Shown: piece by piece, positions 34,190 to 42,321 of the stretch
How positions within the stretch are numbered: position 1 is the first letter of the stretch
Layout: every line of letters begins with the position of its first letter
NCBI GenBank assembly: GCA_030583925.1
Contig: CP129482.1
Location: 3,884,001 to 3,948,000 of the forward strand
Source of the DNA: Anaerolineales bacterium
GTDB lineage: Bacteria > Chloroflexota > Anaerolineae > Anaerolineales > Villigracilaceae
Reading direction: 5' to 3'
DNA: 64,000 bases
Position numbers and translations under genes: made by a program
The notes under the pieces: generated by a model
What the model saw: only the letters and a program-made list of their open reading frames with translations
Database searches by the model: none
What the model was told of the DNA's origin: nothing

Positions 34190-35176
34190 ATGAAACTTTC
34201 GGTATTTCTCCTCGTTGTCACGGTTTTCTTTGGGGTATTTGCGACTCTCGCTTTCATCACCTCATCGGGAATCATGGGCGCCGCCGCGGTCGCGTGCTTG
34301 CTGTGCGGGTTGTTCGCGCTGGTGTTGCCAAAGATCCTTGCACGCGCGAAACCCAATGTGTGGATAGTTGCAGGGCTGGTCGTTTTGATCGCCTTATTGA
34401 TATCAACAGCCTCAGGCTTTGCAAAAACAACCTCCCATCGCCAAACCTTTTGGGATGGCGTCTCCATTAACTTTGTTTTTCTGATTCCGCTTGCCTTGAT
34501 CGTCGCGGCGTTTTTGTTTTACTCGGGCTTGGGCGCGGATACACAGCGATCACCCTCAGGCAAGATGACGACGACTGTTTTGCTTTTAGGCTTGCTCCTG
34601 GTCGCGACAGCCCTCCGCAACTTGTATGGATTCACTCTCTGGGATAACACCTATGACAGCCTCGGTTACATCTGGCTTTTCATCCCGTTCTGTGCGGTTT
34701 TACTTTCCGGGCTGACCCTGCTCGTTGCCCTGCCGTCGCGAACGAAGTTGGCGGGCTTGCTCTATATTTTGATTCTGCCGGTCTTGATGGCGGTGGCTTC
34801 GTCGCAGGCGCAGAGAGTTGACTTTCGAGCGGTGACAGCCCAAAGGGCGGAAAGAATCGTGAACGCCGTCGAATCGTTTTACGCCCGCGAGGGACATTAT
34901 CCCGAATCGCTTTCTCAGTTGACCCCGCGCGATATCCTCACGCTTCCCGAGCCGATGATCATCTACGGGCAGGATTGGTGCTACGAAAGCGGAAGCGATT
35001 CGTACCGCCTCGGCTACGTGGACCGTGAACATTGGAGCGACCCGCGCCTGATTGGGCGAATCTACAAAACGGAGGGACAAACCTCCGGGCAGTCGCTCAT
35101 GTGCGAAGCGGAGATCGCCGCCCTGCAACAAGACAACCCAGATTTTCAGTATTCTTATTGGAAGGAAAGTCCGTAG
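34190..35176 (+). CDS. Membrane protein with C-terminal globular domain
   Basis: 328 residues behind AAAGGAGG. Six or so hydrophobic helices fill residues 1-220. The last 100 residues are soluble and contain ERIVNAVESFYAREGHYPES, a pattern common in type II secretion pseudopilin-like and uncharacterised envelope proteins. No known family assigned. Confidence 0.75.
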   Translation: MKLSVFLLVVTVFFGVFATLAFITSSGIMGAAAVACLLCGLFALVLPKILARAKPNVWIVAGLVVLIALLISTASGFAKTTSHRQTFWDGVSINFVFLIPLALIVAAFLFYSGLGADTQRSPSGKMTTTVLLLGLLLVATALRNLYGFTLWDNTYDSLGYIWLFIPFCAVLLSGLTLLVALPSRTKLAGLLYILILPVLMAVASSQAQRVDFRAVTAQRAERIVNAVESFYAREGHYPESLSQLTPRDILTLPEPMIIYGQDWCYESGSDSYRLGYVDREHWSDPRLIGRIYKTEGQTSGQSLMCEAEIAALQQDNPDFQYSYWKESP

Positions 35177-35205
35177 CAAAAATTCCGTCAGGCGGGTGGG
35201 ATGAA

Positions 35206-35658
35206 TCAGCCGTTTCTTGGGGAGTTTCTGAACGCGAGAAACTCAACTGCTAACATACCGAATGCCACAAGGACGTAAAGCCAGAGTCCCCATAAACGAA
35301 AGGCTTGATCTTGTAGCTGGACATAAAACAATAGGAGGGTTAAGAGGAAAGCCAGCGCCCACGCAACCAGGTTGATCGTTCGCAACCGACGCGTTTCAAC
35401 TTTCCAGATCAAAACCGCAGTTGTTAGAAAAGGGAGCAGAAAGGGGAACAGAAATCCGATGCCAAACCAGTTGAAAAACTGAATCACCGACAATGGAATC
35501 CCGCAAAAATCACTATCCAACCTGATAAAAGGCTTATCACACGTATACTCATACTCAGCAGGCACGTAGACCTGGTCATACATCCACGGTCCCAGCAGGG
35601 CAAGGACAAGCAAAAGCAACGCGCCAGCACGGATGATTGATTTGCTCTTGTTGCTCAT
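35206..35658 (-). CDS. Four-helix membrane protein
   Basis: 150 residues from the ATG at 35658 behind GGAGAG. Four hydrophobic segments, N-terminus GALLLLVLALLGPW, with an extracytoplasmic loop containing two cysteines (YTCDKPF, DFCGIPL) that could form a disulfide. Function not recognised. Confidence 0.7.
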   Translation of the reverse strand: MSNKSKSIIRAGALLLLVLALLGPWMYDQVYVPAEYEYTCDKPFIRLDSDFCGIPLSVIQFFNWFGIGFLFPFLLPFLTTAVLIWKVETRRLRTINLVAWALAFLLTLLLFYVQLQDQAFRLWGLWLYVLVAFGMLAVEFLAFRNSPRNG

Positions 35659-35754
35659 GGCAATCTCTCCTTTACCATTTACCGCTCGTTGTTTACCCCA
35701 ATCGTAACTAGCATTATAAACCTGAAATAAAACAAGCCGCATCCTCACAGACAC

Positions 35755-35855
35755 GGCTTGCCAGTCTCCAGTCTCCAATCTCCAATTACTATTTACCAAT
35801 TACAGGTGGTTTCGATACGGGTCTCGACTTGCACTCGACCCTACTCAACCACCGG
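35755..35855. repeat. Dispersed CCAATCTCCAATTAC-type repeat
   Basis: Runs of CCAGTCTCCA and CCAATCTCCAATT units followed by CTATTTACCAATTAC. The same motifs occur at 44340-44416. A second element (GGTTTCGATACGGG...CTCAACCACC) follows. Lies between the 35206 gene and sdhB. Confidence 0.6.
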
Positions 35856-35862
35856 GCGTCCC

Positions 35863-36570
35863 TCACTCCAACTTCCCCGTCACCATCGCCATCTTCAACT
35901 CGCCGATCGCCTTCGTGATGTGAATGTCTCTTGGACAAGCGTTCGTGCAGTTATACGCGGTGTGACAGCGCGCCGTTCCGTTCGTTTCGCTGAGGATGTG
36001 CAAACGTTCCGAGGCGCCCTCGTCGCGGCTGTCGAAGATGAAGCGATGTGCCGCCATCAACGCGGCGGGACCGTAATATTCGTCGCTTGCCCAGAACGAC
36101 GGGCAGGAGGTGGTGCAAGCCGCGCACAAAATGCACTTGGTGGTTTCGTCGAAGCGGGCGCGCTGTTCGGGAGATTGCAACCGTTCCTTCCCGTCGGCGG
36201 GAAGCGGCGAGTCGTTGATGAAATACGGAAGCATCTTCTTGTAATTGTCGAAGAACGGCTCCATGTTCACGATCAGGTCTTTCTCCACTTTCAAACCGAG
36301 CAACGGCTCGACCGTGATATGCGCGCCCACGTCGCGCACGAGAGTCTTGCACGCCAGCATGTTGCGCCCGTTGATGCGCATCGCGTCCGAGCCGCACACG
36401 CCGTGCGCGCACGAACGACGGAACGCCAGCGACCCGTCCTTGTGACCCTTGATCAACTCGAGCACGTCCAACACGCGCTCAGTCTCATGCGCTTCCACGG
36501 TGTACGTTTCGTAATGTCCGCGCTGATCTTTCTCTGGGTTGTAGCGAAAAATTTTTACAGTGACTTCCAT
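35863..36570 (-). CDS. sdhB: Succinate dehydrogenase iron-sulfur subunit
   Basis: 235 residues from the ATG at 36570 (AAAAGGAGT upstream). Cysteine clusters for the [2Fe-2S] (RSCAHGVCGSDAM), [4Fe-4S] (CILCAACTTSCP) and [3Fe-4S] centre (CHTAYNCTNACP) are complete. It relays electrons from FAD in SdhA to quinone. Last gene of sdhCDAB, after a dispersed palindrome (36585-36669). Confidence 0.97.
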   Translation of the reverse strand: MEVTVKIFRYNPEKDQRGHYETYTVEAHETERVLDVLELIKGHKDGSLAFRRSCAHGVCGSDAMRINGRNMLACKTLVRDVGAHITVEPLLGLKVEKDLIVNMEPFFDNYKKMLPYFINDSPLPADGKERLQSPEQRARFDETTKCILCAACTTSCPSFWASDEYYGPAALMAAHRFIFDSRDEGASERLHILSETNGTARCHTAYNCTNACPRDIHITKAIGELKMAMVTGKLE

Positions 36571-36584
36571 AATGACTCCTTTTC

Positions 36585-36669
36585 CGTCATTGCGAGCCCG
36601 ATAGGGCGAATCAATCTCCAACCATGTGACGGGGATTGCTTCGTCGGCTACCGCCTCCTCGCAATGACG
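36585..36669. repeat. Dispersed CGTCATTGCGAG palindrome between sdhA and sdhB
   Basis: Arms CGTCATTGCGAG (36585-36596) and CTCGCAATGACG (36658-36669) are perfect 12-base complements. It lies in the sdhA-sdhB spacer and probably lowers or separates sdhB expression. Confidence 0.85.
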
Positions 36670-36676
36670 AGGGGGA

Positions 36677-38470
36677 TTAATAAACTCTCGGCTTCGGCTG
36701 AAACTTCGTGATCACCACAGGCTTGTAACTGATCTCCAACTTGCCGTCAACTCTGCGGATCAACGTATGCTTTAACCAATTGGCATCGTCGCGTTCGGGA
36801 TAATCCTCGCGTGCGTGTCCGCCGCGCGACTCTTTGCGGTTCAACGCGCACGCCGCCACCGCCTCCGCCACAGCGAGCATGTTGCCAAGTTCCCATGCGT
36901 TCAACAACTCGGTGTTGAAAATTTTTCCCGTGTCGCTCACGCGTATCTCTTTGTAACGCTTCTGCATGTCGCGCACGCGTTCCAGCGCGGTCGTCATATC
37001 TTTTTCATTCCGATAAACGCCGACGTCCTCGAACATGACCTTCTTCATCTCATTGGATAGATCGTACTCGTTCGTTGTACCCGACCCATTCCGCAACGCT
37101 TCTAATTCGGACCTTGCGCCTGCCTCGGCATCGTCGGGCAATTTCGCCCAGTCAGCGGACTTGGCGTACTCGGCCGCTTTGAGTCCCGCGTGCTTGCCGA
37201 ACACAACGAGGTCGAGCAAGGAATTCGTCCCGAGTCGATTCGCTCCATGGACAGACACGCACGCGCACTCGCCCGCCGCAAACAACCCAGGGACGGTTGT
37301 GCCTTTGTCGTCAACTACCACTTCGCCAAACTTGTTGGTCGGGATTCCGCCCATCGTGTAATGCGCGGTCGGTTGAATCGGCATCATTTGGGTGACAGGG
37401 TCCACTCCGAGATAGACGCGGCAGAAATCCACGATGTCGGGAATCTTTTTGAGGACGGTGTCGCCAGTGATGGTGTAGGGCGAACCGTCGGGGTTGGTGC
37501 GTCCATCCAGCGCGGCGTATTTGTTCACCGTCTCAGGGCGGATATCCAAATAGACATAATTCTTTCCGTCCACGCCGCGTCCCTCTTTGATCTCGGTGAG
37601 GATGGCGCGGCTGACCACGTCGCGAGAAGCGAGGTCTTTGACGGTGTGCGCGTACTTCGGCATGAAGCGTTCGCCCTTGCCGTTGATCAGCACCGCGCCT
37701 TCGCCGCGCGCGCCTTCGGTGATGAGGATGCCGAGTTTGTAAATGCCCGTCGGATGGAATTGGAAGAACTCCATATCTTCGAGCGGGATGCCGCGTCGAA
37801 AAAGAATCGCCGCGCCGTCGCCGCTGTAGGCGTACGCGTTCGAGGTCACTTCAAAGATTCGTCCGTGTCCGCCTGTGGCGAAGATGATCGCTTTGGCGTG
37901 GAAGGTGTGGAACTCGCCCGTCGCCAATTGAATCGCAACGACGGCGGTCGCTTTGCCGTCCACCATGATGAAGTCGATCACTTGATATTCGTCGAAGAAC
38001 GTGACGTTGTTCTTGATGCACTGCTGATACAGCGTTTGCAGAATCATGTGACCTGTGCGGTCTGCCGCGTGCGCCGCGCGTCGAACGGGTTTGCCTGTTT
38101 CATTATTTGTGTGCCCGCCGAACGGACGTTGTGAGATGCGTCCTTCGGGCGTGCGATCGAATGGAAGCCCCATGTGTTCGAGTTCAAACACCGCGTGGAT
38201 GGCTTCATTCGTCATAAACTCGATGGCATCCTGGTCGCCGAGATAGTCCGAGCCTTTGACCGTGTCGTACATGTGCCATTCGGGTTTGTCTTCCTCGTAA
38301 TTGCCCAGCGCCGCGCTGATTCCGCCCTGCGCCGCGCCCGTGTGCGAACGCGTGGGGTACAACTTGCTGATGACCGCCGTCTTCGCGCCGCGCGAGGCGT
38401 ACAGTCCCGCCATGAGTCCCGCCCCTCCTGCGCCGACAACGACTACGTCAAACTGATGAACATTTGCCAT
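36677..38470 (-). CDS. sdhA: Succinate dehydrogenase flavoprotein subunit
   Basis: 597 residues. FAD-binding GAGGAGLMAG, covalent-FAD region RSHTGAAQGG, active-site THYTMGGIP and arginine-rich C-terminal domain with GRATRE-like KESRGGHAREDY are present. It oxidises succinate to fumarate at the membrane face of the TCA cycle. It follows sdhD with a 93 bp gap containing a dispersed repeat. Confidence 0.97.
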   Translation of the reverse strand: MANVHQFDVVVVGAGGAGLMAGLYASRGAKTAVISKLYPTRSHTGAAQGGISAALGNYEEDKPEWHMYDTVKGSDYLGDQDAIEFMTNEAIHAVFELEHMGLPFDRTPEGRISQRPFGGHTNNETGKPVRRAAHAADRTGHMILQTLYQQCIKNNVTFFDEYQVIDFIMVDGKATAVVAIQLATGEFHTFHAKAIIFATGGHGRIFEVTSNAYAYSGDGAAILFRRGIPLEDMEFFQFHPTGIYKLGILITEGARGEGAVLINGKGERFMPKYAHTVKDLASRDVVSRAILTEIKEGRGVDGKNYVYLDIRPETVNKYAALDGRTNPDGSPYTITGDTVLKKIPDIVDFCRVYLGVDPVTQMMPIQPTAHYTMGGIPTNKFGEVVVDDKGTTVPGLFAAGECACVSVHGANRLGTNSLLDLVVFGKHAGLKAAEYAKSADWAKLPDDAEAGARSELEALRNGSGTTNEYDLSNEMKKVMFEDVGVYRNEKDMTTALERVRDMQKRYKEIRVSDTGKIFNTELLNAWELGNMLAVAEAVAACALNRKESRGGHAREDYPERDDANWLKHTLIRRVDGKLEISYKPVVITKFQPKPRVY

Positions 38471-38491
38471 GAATTGCTCCTAAAGACCTTT

Positions 38492-38561
38492 GCCACTGAT
38501 TTCACGGATTTTCACGGATCGTTTAAAAAATCAGTGCGAATCCGTGTAATCCGTGGCTAAG
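38492..38561. repeat. Dispersed GCCACTGATTTCACGG-type repeat
   Basis: Imperfect inverted repeat of GCCACTGATT and AATCAGTG, ending CCGTGGCTAAG, in the sdhD-sdhA gap. A shortened relative (TCAGTGAAAATCCGTGG) is at 24160-24193. Confidence 0.65.
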
Positions 38562-38563
38562 AT

Positions 38564-38974
38564 TTAACTTGTCCAAATAATGTAAATCGCAATCAAACTT
38601 GCAACAATCGCATACGTGATAACAATATTCCTCGCCCAGCGACGCGCTCCCTCGCCTGTGACGTAATCATCCCAGATTTCCAACACCCCGTGGACGCCGT
38701 GTCCGCACGCGGTGAGCACGAAAGCGCTGACCATCAACTTGGCGAGAATCGTCATCCAAATCACCCCGAGCGGATTCTCCGCCATGTTCGGGAGGAACGC
38801 CCAGTAGAACACGTCGCCGAGATTTGCGCCCGTCTGCGCGCTGACGATTAGTCCGCCAATGATGCCCGCAAGGATGAGTCCGTACATGGCAATGACCGTG
38901 AAGCGCGTAAAGATCCACATGGTGGTTTCAAAGTTAAACCCGCGCTTTGAAAGTGGAAGGGTTCTCGTCGCCAT
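38564..38974 (-). CDS. sdhD: Succinate dehydrogenase membrane subunit SdhD
   Basis: 136 residues with three hydrophobic helices. The family-typical HGVHGVLEIWDDY segment and heme/quinone-region histidine are present. It anchors SdhAB with SdhC. The gene starts 1 base after sdhC ends. Confidence 0.9.
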   Translation of the reverse strand: MATRTLPLSKRGFNFETTMWIFTRFTVIAMYGLILAGIIGGLIVSAQTGANLGDVFYWAFLPNMAENPLGVIWMTILAKLMVSAFVLTACGHGVHGVLEIWDDYVTGEGARRWARNIVITYAIVASLIAIYIIWTS

Positions 38975-38975
38975 C

Positions 38976-39338
38976 TCAACCTCCGAACGCGTTCCGCAGA
39001 ATTGTAAAAATAGCCCACCCTGCCAGCAGGAGATAGATCACAATTTGAACCGTCAACGCCTGATTGATATGTTCGAACCAGCGCGGACGCAAGTCCATTA
39101 AGGTGATACGCAATCCGTTTAGGGCGTGGAACAACCCGAAGATCAGGAAGATGATCTGGAAAACCCAGTTATTCATCAATGCCTGCATTGCAGACACGCC
39201 CGCCAGGGACAAGATGTACACGGTGAAGAAAATAAATAACGCGCTTCCCCCAATGCGATGCAGGATGTAAGCGAGATACGTTCCTTGCCCTTTATATCCC
39301 AGCGCTGACGAAAGGCTGATGTTTCGATTCAATCCCAT
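38976..39338 (-). CDS. sdhC: Succinate dehydrogenase cytochrome b subunit SdhC
   Basis: 120 residues with three helices. N-terminal RNISLSS, HRIGGSALFIFF and HALNGLRITLMDL with the axial heme histidine match SdhC. First gene of the operon sdhC-sdhD-sdhA-sdhB. Confidence 0.93.
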   Translation of the reverse strand: MGLNRNISLSSALGYKGQGTYLAYILHRIGGSALFIFFTVYILSLAGVSAMQALMNNWVFQIIFLIFGLFHALNGLRITLMDLRPRWFEHINQALTVQIVIYLLLAGWAIFTILRNAFGG

Positions 39339-39463
39339 TGAAAACCTCCATTCGAATTTTCAAACGGGGCTATTGTACACCTCGACGGGAAAAATTCAAA
39401 ACGGACGCAGGCCCTCAGTAAACAGCGGGTACAATTGCTCAAACATTTTTAAATGGAGACGCC

Positions 39464-39799
39464 ATGAAAACCTCAAGCGGATTGGAATACATCGAAGTGG
39501 AAGCAGGCGCGGGCGCGCAAGCCGAGGCGGGGAAGACGGTCAGCGTGCATTACACAGGCAAGTTTCAGGATGGAGGCGTGTTCGACAGCTCCGTCTCACG
39601 CGGCGAACCGATCACGTTTCCGCTCGGGCAGGGACGCGTCATCAAAGGCTGGGACGAGGGCATCGCGCTGATGAAGGTCGGCGGCAAAGCGCAACTCATC
39701 ATCCCACCCGAACTTGCCTACGGCGAACGCGGCGCAGGCGGCGTCATCCCGCCGAATGCGACATTGATCTTCGATGTGGAATTGATGGATGTGAAGTAA
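39464..39799 (+). CDS. FKBP-type peptidyl-prolyl isomerase
   Basis: 111 residues, the minimal FKBP domain. VHYTGKFQDGGVFDSS, FPLGQGRVIKGWDEG, GGKAQLIIPPELAYGERG and PPNATLIFDVEL are all present. It catalyses proline cis-trans isomerisation in the cytoplasm (no signal peptide). Leader holds a GGAG ribosome site. Confidence 0.95.
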   Translation: MKTSSGLEYIEVEAGAGAQAEAGKTVSVHYTGKFQDGGVFDSSVSRGEPITFPLGQGRVIKGWDEGIALMKVGGKAQLIIPPELAYGERGAGGVIPPNATLIFDVELMDVK

Positions 39800-39810
39800 A
39801 CGCTGGCGTG

Positions 39811-39889
39811 TCACCCTGAGTGGCGCGGAGCGCCACGAAGGGTCTCTGAGCGAATCGTAGAGATGCTTCGCTATCGCTCAGCATGACAA
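39811..39889. repeat. Dispersed CACCCTGAG...CTCAGCATG-type repeat
   Basis: Imperfect inverted repeat with GGCGCGGAGCGCC in the left half and the pair GAAGGGTCTCTGAGCG / CGCTCAGCATGAC at the ends. It belongs to a separate family of this genome and lies between the FKBP gene and its terminator. Confidence 0.6.
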
Positions 39890-39897
39890 TCGCAATT

Positions 39898-39930
39898 AAA
39901 AAAGTCGGGACTGAGAGTCCCGACTTTTCA
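39898..39930. terminator. Bidirectional terminator between FKBP and icd
   Basis: AAAAGTCGGGACT (39900-39912) pairs with AGTCCCGACTTTT (39916-39928) around GAG. Perfect 13 bp, A-rich and T-rich flanks, serving both converging genes. Confidence 0.92.
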
Positions 39931-39933
39931 TTT

Positions 39934-41484
39934 CTACCGCTTCGATTTTTTCTTTGCTGTCTTCTTCGAAGTTTTCTTCACAACTTTCTTCTTCGCAGCC
40001 TTCTTTACTGCTTTTTTGGGAGCGGACTTTTTCTTCACAACCTTTGACCTTGAACCTTCAACCTTCAACGCCTTCGGCGTTTTATCCATCCACTTGATAA
40101 CCGCATCGCCAAACTCGGAGCACTTCACTTCCTTTGCGTCGCTCATGTGGCGGGCAAAATCAAACGTAACGGTCTTCGCAAGTATGGCGCCTTCCATGCC
40201 TTTGACGATCAAATCGGCGGCTTCAGTCCAGCCCATGTAGCGGAGCATCATCTCGCCCGAAAGAATGACCGAGCCAGGGTTCACCTTATCCAGGTCGGCG
40301 TATTTCGGCGCGGTGCCGTGAGTCGCCTCGAAGATGGCGTGACCTGTCGCATAGTTGATGTTCGCGCCTGGAGCAATGCCAATCCCGCCCACCTGCGCGG
40401 CGAGCGCATCAGAGATGTAATCGCCGTTCAAGTTCATCGTGGCGATCACGTCGAAATCCTGCGGACGCATCAGCACGTGTTGCAGCGTCACGTCGGCGAT
40501 CGAATCTTTCAACAGCAGTTTGGTCTCCCATTTGCCGTCGCCGTGCGTATCCCACAACTTGAGCGCTTCTTCCACTTCCGCTTTGATCTCCGCTTGTTGC
40601 GCGGGCGACATCATGCTGAAGCCAGGGTCAACGATCTTGGCGTTATCTTCCACCGAAAGATCGGGTTTACTTTCCTTGTTGTTGAATATCCACGTTTCGC
40701 GTTCGGTGACCACGTCATTACGATACTCGCGCTTGGCAAGGTCGTACGCCCAATCTTTGAACGCGCCTTCGGTGAACTTCATGATGTTGCCCTTGTGCAC
40801 GAAGTTGATACTGCGGCGTTTGTACAGCAGGGCATACTCGATCGCAGCGCGCACGAGTCGCTCCGTCCCTTCGACCGAAACGGGCTTGAATCCGATTCCG
40901 CTCGAATCGGGGAAGCGGATCTTGCCATACTCCTTCGGGAAATTCTCTTTCAACAGCGCCTTGAACCTCGCATTGTCTTCCGTCCCGTTGGCGAACTCGA
41001 TGCCCGCGTAAATGTCCTCCGTGTTTTCGCGGAAGATGACCATGTTCACTTTTTCAGGAGTCTTCACAGGCGAAGGCACGCCGTTGAAATAACGCACAGG
41101 TCGCAAGCACACGTACAGGTCGAGCAATTTCCGCAGGGCGACATTCAACGAGCGGATGCCGCCTCCGATGGGCGTCGTGAGCGGTCCTTTAATCCCAACC
41201 AAAAATTCGGTGAAGGCTTCCACGGTTTCGTCGGGCAACCAGTTTTGAAACATCTTGAACGATTTCTCGCCCGCGTACACTTCCATCCAATGGATTTTGC
41301 GTTTGCCGCCGTACGCTTTCTCCACAGCCGCGTCGAACACCCGCTGTGCCGCCCGCCAGATGTCGCGCCCCGTGCCGTCGCCCTCCACAAACGGGATGAT
41401 CGGATTGTCGGGCACATTCAACTTTCCATTTTGGATCGTCACCTTCGCCCCGCCCGTGGGGACTTTTACGTTCTGATATGTCAT
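39934..41484 (-). CDS. icd: NADP-dependent isocitrate dehydrogenase with Lys-rich tail
   Basis: 516 residues. The catalytic part (1-470) resembles the E. coli enzyme: GGGIRSLNVALRK (phosphorylatable serine), LRPVRYF, NTEDIYAGIEF, and NADP-specific GTAPKYADLDKVNPGS. Residues 471-516 are an added tail with about 21 lysines in 46 residues (for example KKKSAPKKAVKKAAKKK). The tail begins in a dispersed repeat (AACCTTCAACCTTCAA at about 40050-40070). It makes 2-oxoglutarate and NADPH. The tail could bind DNA, RNA or membranes. Confidence 0.96.
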   Translation of the reverse strand: MTYQNVKVPTGGAKVTIQNGKLNVPDNPIIPFVEGDGTGRDIWRAAQRVFDAAVEKAYGGKRKIHWMEVYAGEKSFKMFQNWLPDETVEAFTEFLVGIKGPLTTPIGGGIRSLNVALRKLLDLYVCLRPVRYFNGVPSPVKTPEKVNMVIFRENTEDIYAGIEFANGTEDNARFKALLKENFPKEYGKIRFPDSSGIGFKPVSVEGTERLVRAAIEYALLYKRRSINFVHKGNIMKFTEGAFKDWAYDLAKREYRNDVVTERETWIFNNKESKPDLSVEDNAKIVDPGFSMMSPAQQAEIKAEVEEALKLWDTHGDGKWETKLLLKDSIADVTLQHVLMRPQDFDVIATMNLNGDYISDALAAQVGGIGIAPGANINYATGHAIFEATHGTAPKYADLDKVNPGSVILSGEMMLRYMGWTEAADLIVKGMEGAILAKTVTFDFARHMSDAKEVKCSEFGDAVIKWMDKTPKALKVEGSRSKVVKKKSAPKKAVKKAAKKKVVKKTSKKTAKKKSKR

Positions 41485-41532
41485 GCTTTCCTCTTTTATT
41501 TAAAAAATATCGGCTGGATTATACACCGCCTC

Positions 41533-41560
41533 TTGACAGATTCCCCCGCCCGCATAGAAT
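41533..41560 (+). promoter_or_regulatory. Strong promoter of a short intergenic transcript
   Basis: TTGACA (41533-41538) and TAGAAT (41555-41560) with a 16-base spacer. The next element is an ATG at 41570 and then a terminator at 41636-41667, so the transcript would be about 100 bases. Confidence 0.7.
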
Positions 41561-41569
41561 CACGCCGAA

Positions 41570-41719
41570 ATGACCAACCGCTTCATTCCCGACGTTGAAC
41601 CTGATTCAGTTTCCTCAACCTTTTCTTCCCCATTCAAAAGAGAGCCATCATCGGCTCTCTTTTTTTGTCCGCAAGACTCCCTCTCCCAGCGGGAGAGGGC
41701 TGGGGTGAGGGCTCAATGA
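41570..41719 (+). CDS. Possible micro-ORF (leaderless) or small RNA
   Basis: An ATG three bases after the expected start of transcription opens a 49-codon frame (MTNRFIPDVEPDS...). The frame runs through the terminator and the dispersed repeat, so a coding role beyond residue 22 is doubtful. The promoter-terminator pair makes a small RNA of about 100 bases at least as likely. Confidence 0.3.
   Translation: MTNRFIPDVEPDSVSSTFSSPFKREPSSALFFCPQDSLSQRERAGVRAQ
41636..41667 (+). terminator. Terminator of the short intergenic transcript
   Basis: GAGAGCC pairs with GGCTCTC around a six-base ATCATC loop; a T7 run follows and an A4 run precedes. It is about 70 bases downstream of the predicted start. 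Confidence 0.85.
41677..41713. repeat. Dispersed CCCTCTCCCAGCGGGAGAGGG repeat
   Basis: CCCTCTCCC pairs with GGGAGAGGG across AGC, then CTGGGGTGAGGG follows. The same sequence, disrupted by a second element, is inside pyrC at 42885-42950. Confidence 0.8.
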
Positions 41720-41721
41720 AT

Positions 41722-41997
41722 CTATTTCTCGACAAACCCTCCGCTCGCATACTTGTGCAACACGCTTGCGATCAACGTTTGATAAGGAACGCCCTCACGA
41801 ATGGCGCGTTTTTGCAAACTCGTCAGGTCCTTTGAAGAGATGCGAATGTTGACGCGCTTATCCTTTTTGAATGTGGCGCGTGCATACGCTCGATACTTCT
41901 CTTTTTGCTCTTTCACACTTTTTGCGGATGTCCACTCATCCTGCTCATACGAAGCAAGCAGTTCGAGTTCGTCCTTATCGAGATTTAGTTTCGTCAT
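41722..41997 (-). CDS. brnA: BrnA-family antitoxin
   Basis: 91 residues. A C-terminal ribbon-helix-helix motif (KRVNIRISSKDLTSLQKRAI) gives the DNA-binding antitoxin; the start overlaps brnT by ATGA. It should bind BrnT and repress the operon. Small size and order brnT-brnA match type II BrnTA systems. Confidence 0.85.
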   Translation of the reverse strand: MTKLNLDKDELELLASYEQDEWTSAKSVKEQKEKYRAYARATFKKDKRVNIRISSKDLTSLQKRAIREGVPYQTLIASVLHKYASGGFVEK

Positions 41998-42275
41998 TCG
42001 TCGCTTCCTTTCAAATACTTCTTCGTCGCTTTTCGGCTCGGAATTATTGTTTTCAAAAATATCTCGTTATCACTCTCAACAAATGGAACAAGATAAACGT
42101 ATTCTTCCATCTGCACGACAAATAGCTTTTGTCCCTTATACTTTTCCTGGTTGGGATGCTCCAGCACATCGAGCAGAAATCCCGAGTCGATATAAAAGAC
42201 AACTTCCTCAAAGGAAAGATTGCGCTCAGCCTTTAGGATTTCATTCTTTTCTTCATTCCATGAAAAATATTTCAC
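41994..42275 (-). CDS. brnT: BrnT-family ribonuclease toxin
   Basis: 93 residues. FSWNEEKNEILKAERNLSFE and IIPSRKATKKYL correspond to conserved parts of BrnT (WDxxK..N..KHxVSFE, ISARKA). It should cleave RNA during stress. It lacks the usual KHG before SFE (here ERN), so it is a diverged member. Its coding strand runs into brnA by a four-base overlap. Confidence 0.85.
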   Translation of the reverse strand: MKYFSWNEEKNEILKAERNLSFEEVVFYIDSGFLLDVLEHPNQEKYKGQKLFVVQMEEYVYLVPFVESDNEIFLKTIIPSRKATKKYLKGSDE

Positions 42276-42321
42276 TCACCGATTGTAATCTTTTGTGTGC
42301 CTTTTGGCAACAGGTTAAATC

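Noticed and set aside
40147..41598. 483-codon open frame on the plus strand opposite icd
   Set aside because: It is a shadow of the GC-biased icd gene; no family resemblance. The same applies to long frames at 37190-38134, 53562-54632 and 56125-57276.
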